From positions 17,044,118 through 17,108,117 of the forward strand of contig OZ025243.1 of the NCBI GenBank assembly GCA_964019155.1: 64,000 bases of DNA, written 5' to 3'. Position 1 is the first letter of the stretch, and every line of letters begins with the position of its first letter. Source of the stretch: Osedax fenrisi (taxonomy: Eukaryota; Annelida; Polychaeta; Sabellida; Siboglinidae). A program made the position numbers and the translations under genes. Positions 46,660 to 58,299 of the stretch are shown piece after piece. The notes under the pieces were generated by a model, which had not been told where the DNA came from, did no database searches, and saw nothing but the letters and a program-made list of their open reading frames with translations.

Positions 46660-46880
46660 AATCTACCTCGAATACCATTTTCTAATAAAAGTCGATAAAT
46701 ATGTATCAACTTGGTGGATTTTTGGTTTCCATATACAATGCCTTAATAAACTTACTTTTGCCAAGTGTAAGATCACTGGCAACAATTGCCCCCTCACAAC
46801 AATTGTTTCCTCATCCCGACACGAACCATTACCGGCCACACAAAGAAGCAATGCAAAGTACTTATGAATATCTTATATTA
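46660..46880 (-). pseudogene. Unrecognised decayed coding fragment
   Basis: One minus frame reads 'SDLTLGKSKFIKALYMETKN', resembling a nucleotide-binding loop (G-K-S), with a stop 2 residues later. Another frame is open for 62 codons. Too short to identify. Confidence 0.25.
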
Positions 46881-47312
46881 AATATTTAAAATATAAAATT
46901 AGACTTCCTGAATAGAAAATAATACTGATAGAATTTTAAATAAAATTTAAATAAAATGTAATATGTAAGTAATTAAGGTATATAAAATATGTACAATTTA
47001 AATAAAATACAAAAATAAAATTTCAAAAAACACCACAATCATTCTCATCATGTATTTAAAATAAATAATTTTATAATATGTAACCTAAAAAAAAGTAAAC
47101 CAATATAAATCTAAAATTAAAAATTGTAATACAAATTAAAAATATAAAAAAACTTTATAAATAAAAAATATAAAAAAACTTTATAAATAAAAAATATAAA
47201 ACTATAAAATAAAATATATCAAATAAATACTGATAAATACTGTTATGTGGTTGAGTAGGAAAGAAATATGGGCGTTGGTAGTTGCATATTTATTAGGTAT
47301 ATATGTAGGTAT

Positions 47313-47455
47313 GTAGGGGGGGCGTGGCGAGTACGCCGACAAGGGGGAGATACGTGTGAATGGGGGAGCGTGACGAGGACGCCGACAAGGGGGGAGATAC
47401 GTGGGAAATGGGGAAGCGTGACGAGGACGCCGACAAGGGGGGATATTCAAGCGTG
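47313..47455. repeat. 48-bp minisatellite, about three units
   Basis: Units contain GACGCCGACAAGGGGGGAGA followed by TACGTG and GAAGCGTGACGAG. GC-rich against an AT-rich background. Confidence 0.85.
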
Positions 47456-47589
47456 GTAGTGGGACGGGGCGGTATGCCCAAGTGCAGACAGGTGCACCGT
47501 ATCGCGTGATGCACGTTCCATTAGCCAATCAGGGAGGCCACGCACGCAGTGCGGGCGTCGACCTGATTAGCCAGACGGTAAACATATTA

Positions 47590-47650
47590 CATAATGGGAC
47601 GTCCGATATCTAGTTCGTTAGCTAGATATGGAACGTTCCATTATGCTCGC
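47590..47650. repeat. Imperfect 56-bp palindrome
   Basis: CATAATGGGACGTCCGATAT and ATATGGAACGTTCCATTATG flank CTAGTTCGTTAGCTAG. A few mismatches. Confidence 0.7.
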
Positions 47651-47799
47651 GGTACAGAATAATCCATTATAAGAATATAAGATATATATATATATATAGG
47701 GATATTCGTACATATATAGATGTATGATACTGATAACATAAGGTAGCAAATAAATTAATTAAAATATCACATAATACAATAATTCAAAATAGGAAATCT

Positions 47800-47935
47800 A
47801 ATATATATAATTAAAATTTATAAGACGATATCATAAATGATTTAAAAATTGATTTAAAATTATTAAATTTTGTAATGATTCTTATTTTTTGTGGTAATCT
47901 GTTCCAAAGCATTGGAATTTCATATTTCATTTATT
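47800..47935 (-). pseudogene. LINE ORF2 C-terminal fragment
   Basis: The minus strand reads 'PMLWNRLPQKIRIITKFNNF' then 'FKSIFKSF', the W-N-x-L-P..IR....F...K end of CR1/L2-type ORF2. Confidence 0.7.
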
Positions 47936-47999
47936 TTTAACTTTGTGTAAAATTGCAATTATTCTCAAATATATATATATATTAGAATAAAATCGGAAT

Positions 48000-49260
48000 C
48001 TATACTCGCGCTTTATAAACTGACCAATTACAAACATAAACGTGATCTTCTAAATGCATAATCACTTCATATTACTGCCTCTCTGGAATCATGCTCAACA
48101 GATCAAAAGAAAACTTTCACTATTTGTTCGAATCTCCTTGGGTGAAATAAAAGGAAAACTTTACCCGACTTTCCACCAGACACCTTATTATCAACTTTCG
48201 ATGACTACTTCCATCAAAATCTCATAAGTACTATCAGCAATCTCCCACGATATACCTCTTTAATAACCCCACCTTGCCAACTCGCTCACTTAATGTATTT
48301 ACAGTCCCTTCCATGTCAGACATAAGCACACTTCTTAAAGCAACAAAAAGTTCATCTCTTGACCCTATTCCTCTTTCCCTTTTACACGAAATCACTGAAT
48401 CCCTCGGTATCCCTCTGAATAATATATTCTGTGAATCCCTCGAATCAGGCACTTATCAACATCCTATAAACATAAACTCAATACTCCCATCCTTAAGAAA
48501 CCAAACCTTGACCCTCAGAACCTCAATAATGAGCGCCCAATATCAAACCTTTCATTATTTTCCAAAACTTTGGAACTAATCCTCGCAAAACAACTAACTT
48601 CTTAATATAATATCACAGAAAATCCCTCACATCTTCCAAAACACATATCTTCCTTCCAAATCAACAGAAACCACGCTAGCGAAGATATCCAGCGATATTC
48701 TCAATAATCTTGATAATAAAAATGGCTCAATACTCGCACTACTTGATCTCTCCTCTGCATGCAATACTATTTACCAATTGATTCTCATACACCGTCTTGC
48801 ATATATACGCAATACTGGTACTGCATACAAATGGCTATCCTCATTCATATCCAACCGAACTTCCTCGGTTTTAGTTCACTCAACTCGTTCATCTTCCCGT
48901 ACACGTTTTCCCCAAGGGTCGGTCCACGAATACTATTTAACATTTACATAATTCCCTTCTCCACCTTATCTCGAATTCTCCACTTAGCTTCCATACATAT
49001 ATAGACGATATCTAACTGTATGTAAAATGTACAGAAAAAGAAAATGTTGCACCTGACATCGTTTCCTCTAGTATTACTACTATTCATAACTGGCTCACAA
49101 TAAACTCCCTCGTCTTTAATCCGATTAAAACCGAGGCTATCTTCCTTCACCTTCTATTATTAAGTAAAACTTTACCAACTCCCCCTCCAATCAACATTAA
49201 TGTACAGCTCATCATGTACTCAACATATAGCATATCAAAAATATTGATGTTATATTTGAC
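48000..49260 (+). pseudogene. CR1-type LINE ORF2 remnant
   Basis: Plus-strand pieces in order, in shifting frames: 'SSSLDPIPLSLLHEI', 'LLDLSSACNTIYQLI' (degenerate L-D-L-S-A-A-F-D-T), 'SFISNRTSSV', 'FPQGSVHE' (degenerate V-P-Q-G-S-V-L-G-P) and 'YIYRRYLTVC' (degenerate Y-I-D-D). Several stops; certainly dead. Confidence 0.75.
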
Positions 49261-49431
49261 AATACTTTTAATTTATATAGACAACTATCCCACATAAAAA
49301 TCATTTATTGGATTATAATATCTATATGTTCGAATATATCTTTAAGTTCGACTACATTAATATGATAAAGGTACACCTGCCGATTTAAAACTACATTTTC
49401 AATAAGTGTGATAAGCTTTAAAACTCAAAAG

Positions 49432-50505
49432 GTTAAGGGTATTCGCGGCCTTTTAGTTATACAATGTATTAAGATAGGAGATATATTTTGTTTATGTATT
49501 TTAAACAATTTAAAAAAAATGTCAGCACCTAGGATTTTGATCCGATTTCAATTACATAAATTGCATATTATAACCAATATAGTGTTAATAAAACTTGCTT
49601 ATTTAAAAAAAAAATGGTTCACTGAAAACCCAAAATATTTTAAGACAAAATATGATGCTAAATTAATTTTTTTTTTTTAATTGTTATAATTTTGTATATG
49701 TTATACTATGTCTATTACATTTCTTTTAAGCAAGTTTTATTATACATATAATAATGAAGATAATGTGAAAAATTCATCAAGTTTGGATAATTATTGAGAG
49801 GGCTGAAAAATGTCTAAGATTAAAAATAAATTAAATTCAATATTCTGAGTAAATCGAGTTTAAAGTTTGACTAGATTAATTTTTAATTTTATGGTAATAT
49901 TTGTTTATTATTTCTACCTCTGACAACATTTATAGCATTATACTATTATAAATACTACACATATATATCCATAGAGTTATTATTATAATATTTATATTAT
50001 ATTACCAATAATTACACATAATAAACTAATATTTATGACATTTAAAAATAATTAATGACACAATCTCAATTACTTTGTTTATAATTCAAATTTTACAGCC
50101 AATGTAATGCGTTCATTTGATATCAATCCGTTAATTATAGATGTCGCTAGTTGACATCATATTATATAATAGATCGTATATAACCATAGAGCTAGAGAGA
50201 AAGATTTCTCTCTAGCTCTGTGTATATAACACTGCATTATTTAAAAATTATTTAAAAGTATACACTTATAGATATAATATTATAAGTTTAAAATAAGAGT
50301 ATTTTGCTATTATTGACGCCATTTTAAAAAAATATATATTTTTACCAATAAGGTCTTGTACTAAACTATCAAATTCTATCATTTATAAGTCTTTATTTGC
50401 TCTACAAGTTTCAGAGAATATTAAATATATATTAAATAATACTTTTCTCAAATAAAAAAAAAAAAAAAAAATTATTTTCAACGCATTTCAAAAGTCGGCG
50501 AATCC
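49432..50505. mobile_element. Possible piggyBac-like element, degraded
   Basis: TTAAGGGTATTCGCGGCCTTTT at the left faces AAAAGTCGGCGAATCCCCTTAT at the right, an imperfect inverted pair beginning in or next to TTAA. The interior is AT-rich and has no transposase. It resembles the better-defined element at 61851. The inverted segment AGAGCTAGAGAGAAA / TTTCTCTCTAGCTCT lies at about 50187-50220. Confidence 0.45.
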
Positions 50506-50696
50506 CCTTATTAATACGAATTGATAGCTGAAACATCTATGTATACCACTTCTCAAAAAGATAATATCGACCATAATCTAAGTTATTTATCTTCCTATAG
50601 GATGATAAATAATCTATGTAATTTATAATATATTAATAACATTATATTAAAATTATAATAACAAATTGAACTACTGGATAAATACACTTAACTAAA

Positions 50697-50751
<55 letters not shown>

Positions 50752-50754
<3 letters not shown>

Positions 50755-50955
50755 GATAACTGAATAGTTATATAAAACTAACTTGATATTCATAAATAAC
50801 TAACTGAACATAAATATATAACTAACTGGGCATGCGCGTATAATTAACTTGACAACTCGATCGTATCATCACACTAACTGGACAACCGGTCATATAACTA
50901 ACTGGACAACTGGCCGTATAAATAACTGGACAACTAGACAATTAGAGGCATGATT
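50752..50955. repeat. Tandem array reiterating the module 1 donor region
   Basis: About seven degenerate copies of ATAACTAACTGGACAA (plus strand). The real exon-intron junction at 51115-51135 contains ATAACTAACTGGACATGC. A LINE 3'-end fragment (about 50955-51112) now separates array and exon. Confidence 0.75.
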
Positions 50956-51112
50956 AATTCATTATGTTTTTTATTGTATATATTCTATTTTTTCCTTTTT
51001 GTTTTGTTCATCCGTGTTTCATGTCTCAGTATATGTACTTACTCGTTACCCCTAACCCTATCCCACATACCCATTCGTACATATAATAAACTATTGATCT
51101 ATCTATCTATCT
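50955..51112 (+). mobile_element. LINE 3'-UTR fragment with (CTAT)n tail
   Basis: TTCATCCGTGTTTCATGTCT and later AATAAACTATTGATCTATCT, then (CTAT)n. The form matches 7835-8030. Inserted in the donor-derived array. Confidence 0.6.
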
Positions 51113-51127
51113 GTGCGTATAACTAAC

Positions 51128-51265
51128 TGGACATGCAGATGAGGCCGTGCTCTTGATGCATAGACAGGTACTGGTTGTCACATATACACGTGGCCTCCTC
51201 GAAGTGACAGGTGCTAAACCGCACATGCGCACAATCGTTGTTAGTGAAACACGTGTCCTTTATGA
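51128..51265 (-). CDS. Gene A exon: EB module 1
   Basis: Phase 1-1, 138 nt, 46 residues. Cysteines are C-x5-C-x7-C-x6-C-x-C-x14-C ('CFTNNDC', 'CICDNQY'). The acceptor CGCAG comes directly after a (CA/TG)n-rich intron end; the donor is A|GTTAGT. EB modules are disulfide-rich extracellular units related to EGF folds. The donor segment is reiterated downstream in the intron (50750-50950). Confidence 0.75.
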
Positions 51266-51269
51266 CTGC

Positions 51270-51480
51270 GTGTGTGTGTGCGTGCGTTTTTATGTGTGCG
51301 TGCGTTTGTATGTGTGCGTGTGTGTGTGCGTGCGTTGTTATATGTGCGCGTGTGTGTGCGTATAGATGTGTGCGTGTGTGTGTGCGTGCGTACATATGTG
51401 TACGCATGCGTGTATATGTTGGTATAAGTGTATATATACGTGTGTGAGTGTGTATGTTCATGCGTACATGTGCATGCACA
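51270..51480. repeat. (TGTGTGCG)n-type microsatellite
   Basis: GT-rich with TGCG interruptions, adjoining the acceptor of module 1. Both strands stay open for about 100 codons because of the repeat. Confidence 0.9.
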
Positions 51481-51617
51481 CTAAGCATGCGTATGTATGA
51501 GTGCACGCCTAATGTAATCGTCAGTGCGTATGTTTAGTGTCTGTGTGTATTTATATTACAATAATAATAATAATAATAATAATTTGATGGAAGCGGTACA
51601 AAGTTTGTACTACAAAC

Positions 51618-51794
51618 CGGTATTGGTGATGTCGAAATCAGTAAGATGGGGTCCCTTCTTCCAATTGAACACCGTGGTAGTGACTTCGGCTACAGTTCTA
51701 GTAGTGATGACGGTATCATCTATCGTAATGGTGGTTTCTTCTGGCTTAGAGGTAGTCCTCGAGTCATCGCTGGATATCACTTTGGGTGTTGTGT
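51618..51794 (-). CDS. Gene A exon: Thr/Ser-rich linker
   Basis: The acceptor is CACTCAG before 51794 and the donor is G|GTTTGT after 51618. Length is 177 nt, phase 1 to 1. It encodes about 59 residues rich in Thr, Ser and acidic residues ('RTTSKPEETTITIDDTVITT'), with no Cys, as in mucin-like stalks. It is the most upstream exon I can join to the EB chain. Placement at the N-terminal side is inferred from order and phase. Confidence 0.5.
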
Positions 51795-52004
51795 CTGAGT
51801 GCGGATAGCAGTACTACTGTTAATAACATATCATATGCACACACACACACACACATATGTGTGTATATATATATATATTTTCAACTCGTTTCTGTGATTT
51901 TGTTTATATAACTTTACATATTTTATTTGTCACTTGATTTATTGATACATATTTTTATTCTTTACATCTTATTTATTTATATTTACATTTTGTTACTCAT
52001 GTGA

Positions 52005-52130
52005 ATCTAACTTATCTAGAATATGATGATTGGGGAAGTTCACGCAAAAAATAAATACATTTGTTTATTAACTTCTCCATTATTTCATGCTACAACATGA
52101 AATAATAAATCTGATTTATATATATATAGG
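52005..52130 (+). repeat. Interspersed repeat shared with 13015-13165
   Basis: ATCTAACTTATCTAGAATAT, TTAACTTCTCCATTATTTCA and AATAATAAATCTGATTTATA are shared with the other copy in the opposite orientation. No coding capacity. Confidence 0.65.
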
Positions 52131-52539
52131 TAATTGCATAGTATATATTTTCATAGTTAAATTATGCTAAATAATATGTGATTAATGTATGTAAATACGT
52201 ACTAGTTTATTACGCGATGACTCATTATCACCTAGTCACGTGACCAATACAAATGTGATATGCCCTTTTATGGGTTATATGTACATTATATATATATGTA
52301 TACAGTTTATCTAAAGTATTTCATTAATCCCGGATATTTCCGTTGAATATATGTCCTTCAGCGCATTAACTTCGCGCATGATATTGACATTAGTTTGAAA
52401 TCACAAACTTTAATAATCTACTTTATTTTGCGTTTCTATTCAACAGATACCTAAGATATTGATTGCGTAAGGGGGTCCCAGCTAACATTAACAACCTGAT
52501 AACATCATCATAACAGCCACATAAAAACAGACTTACTAT

Positions 52540-53153
52540 TATCACTATATATATATATATATATTATAATAATAGCAACACTAATATGTTCGTAGCATTT
52601 TTAGATGCTTCCAAAGCTTTTGATAAAATTAATCATATCATTGTATTTCAATTATTAATAATAGTAGTTAATAATATTTCTTTATACATAATTAATTTTT
52701 TAAATTACTGGTAATGAAATCAACGGATATATGTTAAATGGTGTAATAATTCATAGGATAGCTTTCCTGTTTCAAGGGGTGTTCGTCAAGGTGGCATTCT
52801 CTCACCATTATTATTTAATTTATATACTAATCTATATGTGATTAAGAAAAAAAATTAAATACATTCAGGTTATTGCTTAAATGGAAATATCATAAATAAT
52901 CTCTGTTATGCAGATGATACAGCATTATTTTCACCATCACTAAGGGGTTTGCAGTTGTTGATAAGTTGTTGTGAAGAGTTTGCTAACCATAACCACATAA
53001 CGTTTAATATTGATATATCGGTTATTTTACCAATTTATTATGATAAATCATATCATAATCCTGTGAAATTATAAATAGATAATAAACTTCTAAAAGTTAT
53101 CAAATAATATAAAATATTGGACATTTGATTTCAGAGGACTTATCTGATGATAT

Positions 53154-53207
<54 letters not shown>

Positions 53208-53730
53208 ATATTAAACATTAATATAAATTAATATAACGCAATAGCATATAACTTTAATCATTGCTCTAAGGATACAAACATTATTCCATTTAAAACATTT
53301 TGTGTTTCTAATATATACCTTAGTAGCATTTGGATACCAAAAAGATATTGCATGGCTAAACTTAATATAGCATATAATAATGCGTATCTTATAATTATGA
53401 ACTACATACGTAGAAATAGTTCGTCATTAATGTTTCTTAGCGATTATGTTAATAATTTAACAGTTAAATTACGTAAGTCTTATTATTCGCTATACAAACA
53501 AATAAAATTATCGTGTAATTCTCTAATAGTTCAATTATATGAATATAATATTGTTTTCCCATCGTCACTGTTTACCATGTGGTATAACTCATTGTTTGTA
53601 TAGTATTTTAAATTTCGTTTCTTAGATTATGTGTTTTGTTTAGTTTATTCTTTTATAATTTTCGTTTATATACTATGGACCTCTGTATTTCATGTCTGAT
53701 TTAAGTAAATAAATAACTAATATGCATATT
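52540..53730 (+). pseudogene. Second LINE type: reverse transcriptase remnant
   Basis: 'MFVAFLDASKAFDKINHIIV', 'VSRGVRQGGILSPLLFNLYT' and 'NLCYADDTALFSPS' are diagnostic reverse transcriptase blocks. The G-V-R-Q-G-G-I-L-S-P form differs from the LINE at 31.9 kb. Stops and an (AT)n insertion break the frame. The C-terminal open part is 53352-53603, and a 3' end with TAAATAAATAAC follows. Confidence 0.8.
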
Positions 53731-53829
53731 ACGAGCCTATATATTAATAGTATACATTATAATTATTTAAAAATCTATTTCTTTATAAATTACTCGTGTT
53801 AGTAATAATAAAATAGTATACGTATAATA

Positions 53830-55125
53830 TACACGTTATTATGGAAACGAAGTTGAACAATGGGTAGAAAAGGCCAGAGATTGTATACAATAGATAGAAG
53901 AGATTCAAGATGAACATAGAGCGAGCTTCATACGTCAACACATACAGGGTAGGGCCTATGAAGAAATTAAAATACAGTAAGGTAAGGTAAGGTAATATTT
54001 ATTTAGACACTCGTTATATATTAAAATCTCACAAGTGTTGAGAATATATAAAAATAAATAAATAAATATATACAGTTAGAACTAATTAGATGAACTATTA
54101 GAAGCTTTGGAATATTTTTGAGAAAATAGAGACATAATCTGTCTTTGTTATAACAGATTACAAGAAGACTGATGAATAGAATACAGTCCAACAGATAAAT
54201 TGTTTGTACGAGAAAAATGAAGAAAAGTAATGATACGATACTGCTAGATTGTTTTATAGAAGGGCTAAATGTGCAAAGCTGAGATGGGATATTAACATAG
54301 CAATCGAAAACAAAAAATTAGTTTTATAGAAGCAAGAGAAATTGGGAGAAAATGAGAAAAATAAGTAATGACAGAAGAGGAAGATGATGAAGAAGCGATA
54401 GATACATACAAAATGGGAATATCAATGACAACATTATATAAGGTTAGAATAGTAAGAATAGAAAGACAACATAACAATGAAATAGAAATTCTAAAGAAGA
54501 AGGTTGAAAGGTTAACAATAACAAGGAATGGATCTGAAAGAGAAGTTAACCCTGTGAGAGCAGTTAACAAATATTACCAAAGAAGACCAGAAACATATTA
54601 CAGACCTACATAAACTAAAGAATACAACACCAGAAGGTATCAACAAAATACCATCATGAGATAATAGTCCAAGAAGAATTAAAGAGCACTATGTACAAAG
54701 ATAACCGAAAGTAACATTCTAATAAGCAAATGTGACTAATAGACAAGTTACGTGTTACAACTGTGATGAAAAGAGGATAAAACAGATAAGTGAAGAGATT
54801 ATAAACATTAAGAAATGTAAAAAGAAGAGTTCAGATGTTCAGAAGAAAGAAGATGTTAATATATATTTAGAAGAAGGCGAGTACTTCTATATAAAGAAGA
54901 GAGTACTCGGTAGAAATAAACATCAGAATTTCTGGGAAGATAAAAAGTGGCATATTATACAAAGAAGAGAAAATGTATATGAGATTGAGCATAACGGAAT
55001 AAAGAAAAGATTACACCGGGAGAATATGAGGCCGTGTGAAACCGAGTATCTATGTTGGAAAGAAAAACTTCCCCCAGAGGAAACTCTGCACTGGCCCAGG
55101 TCAGGCAAGGAGAAACATTAGAGGT
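53830..55125 (+). pseudogene. Gypsy-type LTR retrotransposon remnant, gag joined to integrase end
   Basis: The left part (53840-53975) reads as a gag-like segment ('EVEQWVEKARDCIQ', 'RASFIRQHIQGRAYEEIKI'). At 54732-55121 a half zinc knuckle 'VTCYNCDE' is followed within about 45 residues by 'YFYIKKRVLGRNKHQ' and 'KKRLHRENMRPCETE', the C-terminal integrase domain of Gypsy-type elements. Protease, reverse transcriptase, RNase H and the integrase core are absent, so a large internal deletion fused the two ends. An unrelated LINE 3' fragment interrupts it at 53975-54260. Confidence 0.65.
53975..54260 (-). mobile_element. LINE 3' fragment with (TTACC)n tail
   Basis: The minus strand ends 'CEILIYNECLNKYYLTLP' followed by (CCTTA)n (plus-strand GGTAAGGTAAGGTAA at about 53979). 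5'-truncated, inserted in the Gypsy remnant. Confidence 0.55.
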
Positions 55126-55326
55126 GTATATGCCTGTATATATGGTTACTATTATTTTTACGGTTATTTAAGCTTATTTTATATATATATATATAATAAT
55201 AATAATAATAATACTCAGAGTTGGCTTAAAAGCGTATATATATATATATATATATATATATAAGTTCGGTAATATTTATTACGATTGGAAGAATATTATT
55301 TATTTTAAATTGTGAGGGATGAATGT

Positions 55327-55425
55327 AGTGATATGCATCACTAAGTATAATACAATGATATGCATGATTAAGTATAATGCAGTGATATTCATGACTAAGT
55401 ATAATAGAGTGATATGCATGACTGC
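55327..55425. repeat. 27-bp tandem repeat, about four units
   Basis: Units of GATATGCATGACTAAGTATA plus ATACAGT. The unit length is a multiple of three, which keeps one frame open over it without coding evidence. Confidence 0.8.
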
Positions 55426-55519
55426 GTTAGCACTAACTAACTCCTACGAGAAGTTATCAGTTAATCTTAGTGTTAGTGATACATTACCTATATATACTAT
55501 AACTATAAGTTAATAACAT

Positions 55520-55580
55520 AAGTATACATATACCCGAATCCTCTACATATATAACAATACACATCAGTCAAATGTTATAC

Positions 55581-55615
<35 letters not shown>

Positions 55616-56645
55616 ATGAATATATAATTAATTTTAACTTTAATAATAATATTTTTTAAGATCAAGCACAACGTTTAATTATATATTAATTGACTAGGGA
55701 TACATTAGAAATAAAACCTGATGATTGTAATAAAACATATATAATAAATATAAGATAATACATAGTAATATTATTTGATTAGAATAAATAACAATATTTA
55801 TTTTTGTATATAATATTTATTATTTAAATATTAAAATCAATAATATAATAATAATAATAATAAATAATAATAATAGTCTATTAATACAAATTATATAAGT
55901 AAAATAATTATCAAAAATATATATATATGTATATATGTAAATATACAATTCGAACTCAATATACTTATTATGGAATCATTAATTTTACAAAGTCTATTTA
56001 AATAGTTTCGAATTAAACTCACCATAGTGCCTTTCATAGCTAGTATGGTTATGATTATAATTAACCACTCTCAAAGTATAGAGTTAATAAATATTAATAT
56101 TAAATTAAAATTAATAAGAAGTATATTTATTAAATTATTTATTACAGATAATTTGTATTTTGAATGTATACAGGTATAGATATTCTGGGCATATTTCTAT
56201 AATCTCGTCTATTTCCTAGAAGTAATGTAATTTTAAATAATCAGAAATATCTTATTTTAATCTACTAATATTCATACATATTTTCCGGGCCCACGATAGT
56301 GGTATAATGTCCTATGTATTATGCTCACATAAACTCACCTACTGATATATAATTCTTTATTTTGTGTCTATTTTCATAAAATATGCCCAATATTTTCCTA
56401 AGTTATTTTATATTAAATAACATATAATATATAATAGATAAAAATACAAAAATAAACGTATATATATATATAAGATTATATAAGGTTATATGCATCGCAT
56501 ATAAATTCTAATATATTTTTTATATTCGTTATAAAATGAATTGAATTGAATTTAAGTTATATATATATATATATATATAATTAAAGTACTTTATGAGTTA
56601 ATTCACAGTACAAACTATAAATTATATATCAGTTATATCCATATA

Positions 56646-56699
<54 letters not shown>

Positions 56700-56770
56700 T
56701 ATACGTTAAACTAAACTTATATATTACTAATTATATTATCTCTTCTGTTTTATTAGTAAATAACGAAATT
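55520..56770. other. AT-rich interval, no genes seen
   Basis: AT microsatellites and simple AT-rich DNA. No splice-bounded Cys exon on either strand, although the missing N-terminal exon(s) of gene A should lie somewhere between 51.8 and 59.5 kb. Confidence 0.4.
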
Positions 56771-56775
56771 ATTAT

Positions 56776-57430
56776 TGTTAGATAGATAGATAGATAGATA
56801 GATAGTTTATTGAGTGTTGACACACAAAATTACATGAAACAATAATTTAATGAAAAAAATAATAAATGACAATAAGAATGATGGTTTACACATGACATAA
56901 GTAAAATAATATAAAAATATACTTAAAATTAACATAAGAGTACAGTATTACTTTAGTTCTGAATTAGTATGCACACTATATGACGTAACTCAGCTGGTTT
57001 TTGATCTGTGAGGACTCAACTTTCTGGTAAGGGGCGACCAATTCCTATATCATATAATCCTATAGGATTATTCTAGAATACTGACACCCATACTCCCCGA
57101 GTCATATCACAAATCGCAAAAAAAAACTAAGCAACTTATCACAAGCATGCCACAAAGACAGAGCTAAACTAACAATTATAATAAGGAATTATCACACTAT
57201 ATATGAGAAAACATGAAATAAAAATAAAGATATATGAATAATAATAATATTAGTATTTTTAAAAACGAGATGAAATCAATGAAGTACATTTTAATGCATC
57301 ACGGAAACCGACTATTGATTTACATTGAGTAACATTGATGGGGAGCGAATTCCAGTCAATAGATATTGCCGAAGTAATTGAGGTGTGCATTAGTTCTGCA
57401 TAGGATCTTTCTATGTTGTTGATAACTGTA
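56776..57430 (-). pseudogene. LINE 3' part with (GATA)n tail
   Basis: On the minus strand 'AISIDWNSLPINVTQCKSIV' then 'FRDALK' gives the W-N-S-L-P end of ORF2. The 3' UTR follows, then AATAAACTATC and a (TATC)n tail at 56779-56806. Confidence 0.7.
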
Positions 57431-57746
57431 ATTATATACTTATAATTCTATTTGTTCTTAAAGTTTTCTCTATGTTTAATTGATATAATGTTTAACATAT
57501 ATTTAGAATCAAATTTAGCTGTCTACTTCTTTGTTATTCATGTGTATAAATCTATATCTAATATATGAGTCATATTATGTAATATTGTACCGCCTACTCG
57601 GAATTTGTGCACGTGATAATTTACTTATAAATCTGTTAATTTATGATATTCAACTACGAAAATAATACATTGTATGTATGTGTATACATTTATGTGTATT
57701 ATAAATTCTACATACTCTAGAATATTCTATATTGAGAAATATATAG

Positions 57747-57790
<44 letters not shown>

Positions 57791-58299
57791 GTTTTTGATA
57801 TAACGTTAAATACATGTAACCAACATATGCCCCTGGGTATGCCCCATGTGGTTATGCATAATATTCATGTAACTTGTATATATAAAATCAACGCTAATAT
57901 GAAACACCTGGAAAACCCATATATAGAATATATTTAGTGATCCTGTATACAAGGTCACTAAACATAGGTAAATATACCTAATACATAAACTGAATATTTA
58001 ACTTAATTGTGCATGTTAAGGATATTCATTTAAATGTAATAGTCAGTATACTCGCGAATTATGATTGATCAGTAGACTATGATACATGATTAAGAATATA
58101 ACTGTAAGATGTGTATTTAATTCGGATAAAGCGAGAAAGGTGTATTTTCTAAAATAGAGTTTTGATAGTGATAAAGAAAGAGTTATTTTTAAAGAAAAAT
58201 TAATATACTATTACATACACCGTTTAGTTGTTATGGGTGTTTTCTAATGTAAGGGCAATATCATAGAGGGTGATGTTTTATTAATTCAATACTAATTAC

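Larger units (their letters stand above)
10990..51794 (-). other. Gene A: multi-EB-module / F5-8C domain single-pass receptor (gene span)
   Basis: Thirty inferred exons on the minus strand, listed separately. N- to C-terminal order: Thr-rich exon; EB modules at 51.2, 45.3, 43.5, 42.4, 41.1, 40.0, 37.5, 36.0, 35.6, 34.8, 34.1, 27.5+26.4 and 25.6 kb; a four-Cys module at 24.4; a fucolectin-type domain at 23.7, 23.0 and 21.5; EB modules at 20.4, 19.3, 18.8, 17.3, 16.7 and 15.4; the transmembrane exon at 14.8; tail exons at 14.1, 12.4, 11.6 and 11.0. Splice phases agree through the whole chain, which is the strongest argument for one gene. The alternative is two genes, the downstream one starting near 23.9 kb with a hydrophobic leader (see findings). 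The signal peptide exon of the long model was not found. AATAAA on the minus strand at 10851-10856 may be the poly(A) signal. Confidence 0.6.

Noticed and set aside
47202..47580. Possible extra EB exon ('ANGTCITRYGAPVCTW') near the 48-bp minisatellite
   Set aside because: The Cys pattern needs a frameshift and a Trp in place of the second Cys of C-x-C; the phase-1 frame has one Cys only. At best a dead exon.
51147..51447. Plus-strand Cys/Val-rich ORFs
   Set aside because: Read through a (TG)n tract and the reverse of EB module 1; the minus strand gives the coherent exon.
51524..51808. Plus-strand 94-codon Val/Ser-rich ORF
   Set aside because: Antisense shadow of the Thr-rich gene A exon, which has an acceptor, a donor and phase continuity on the minus strand.
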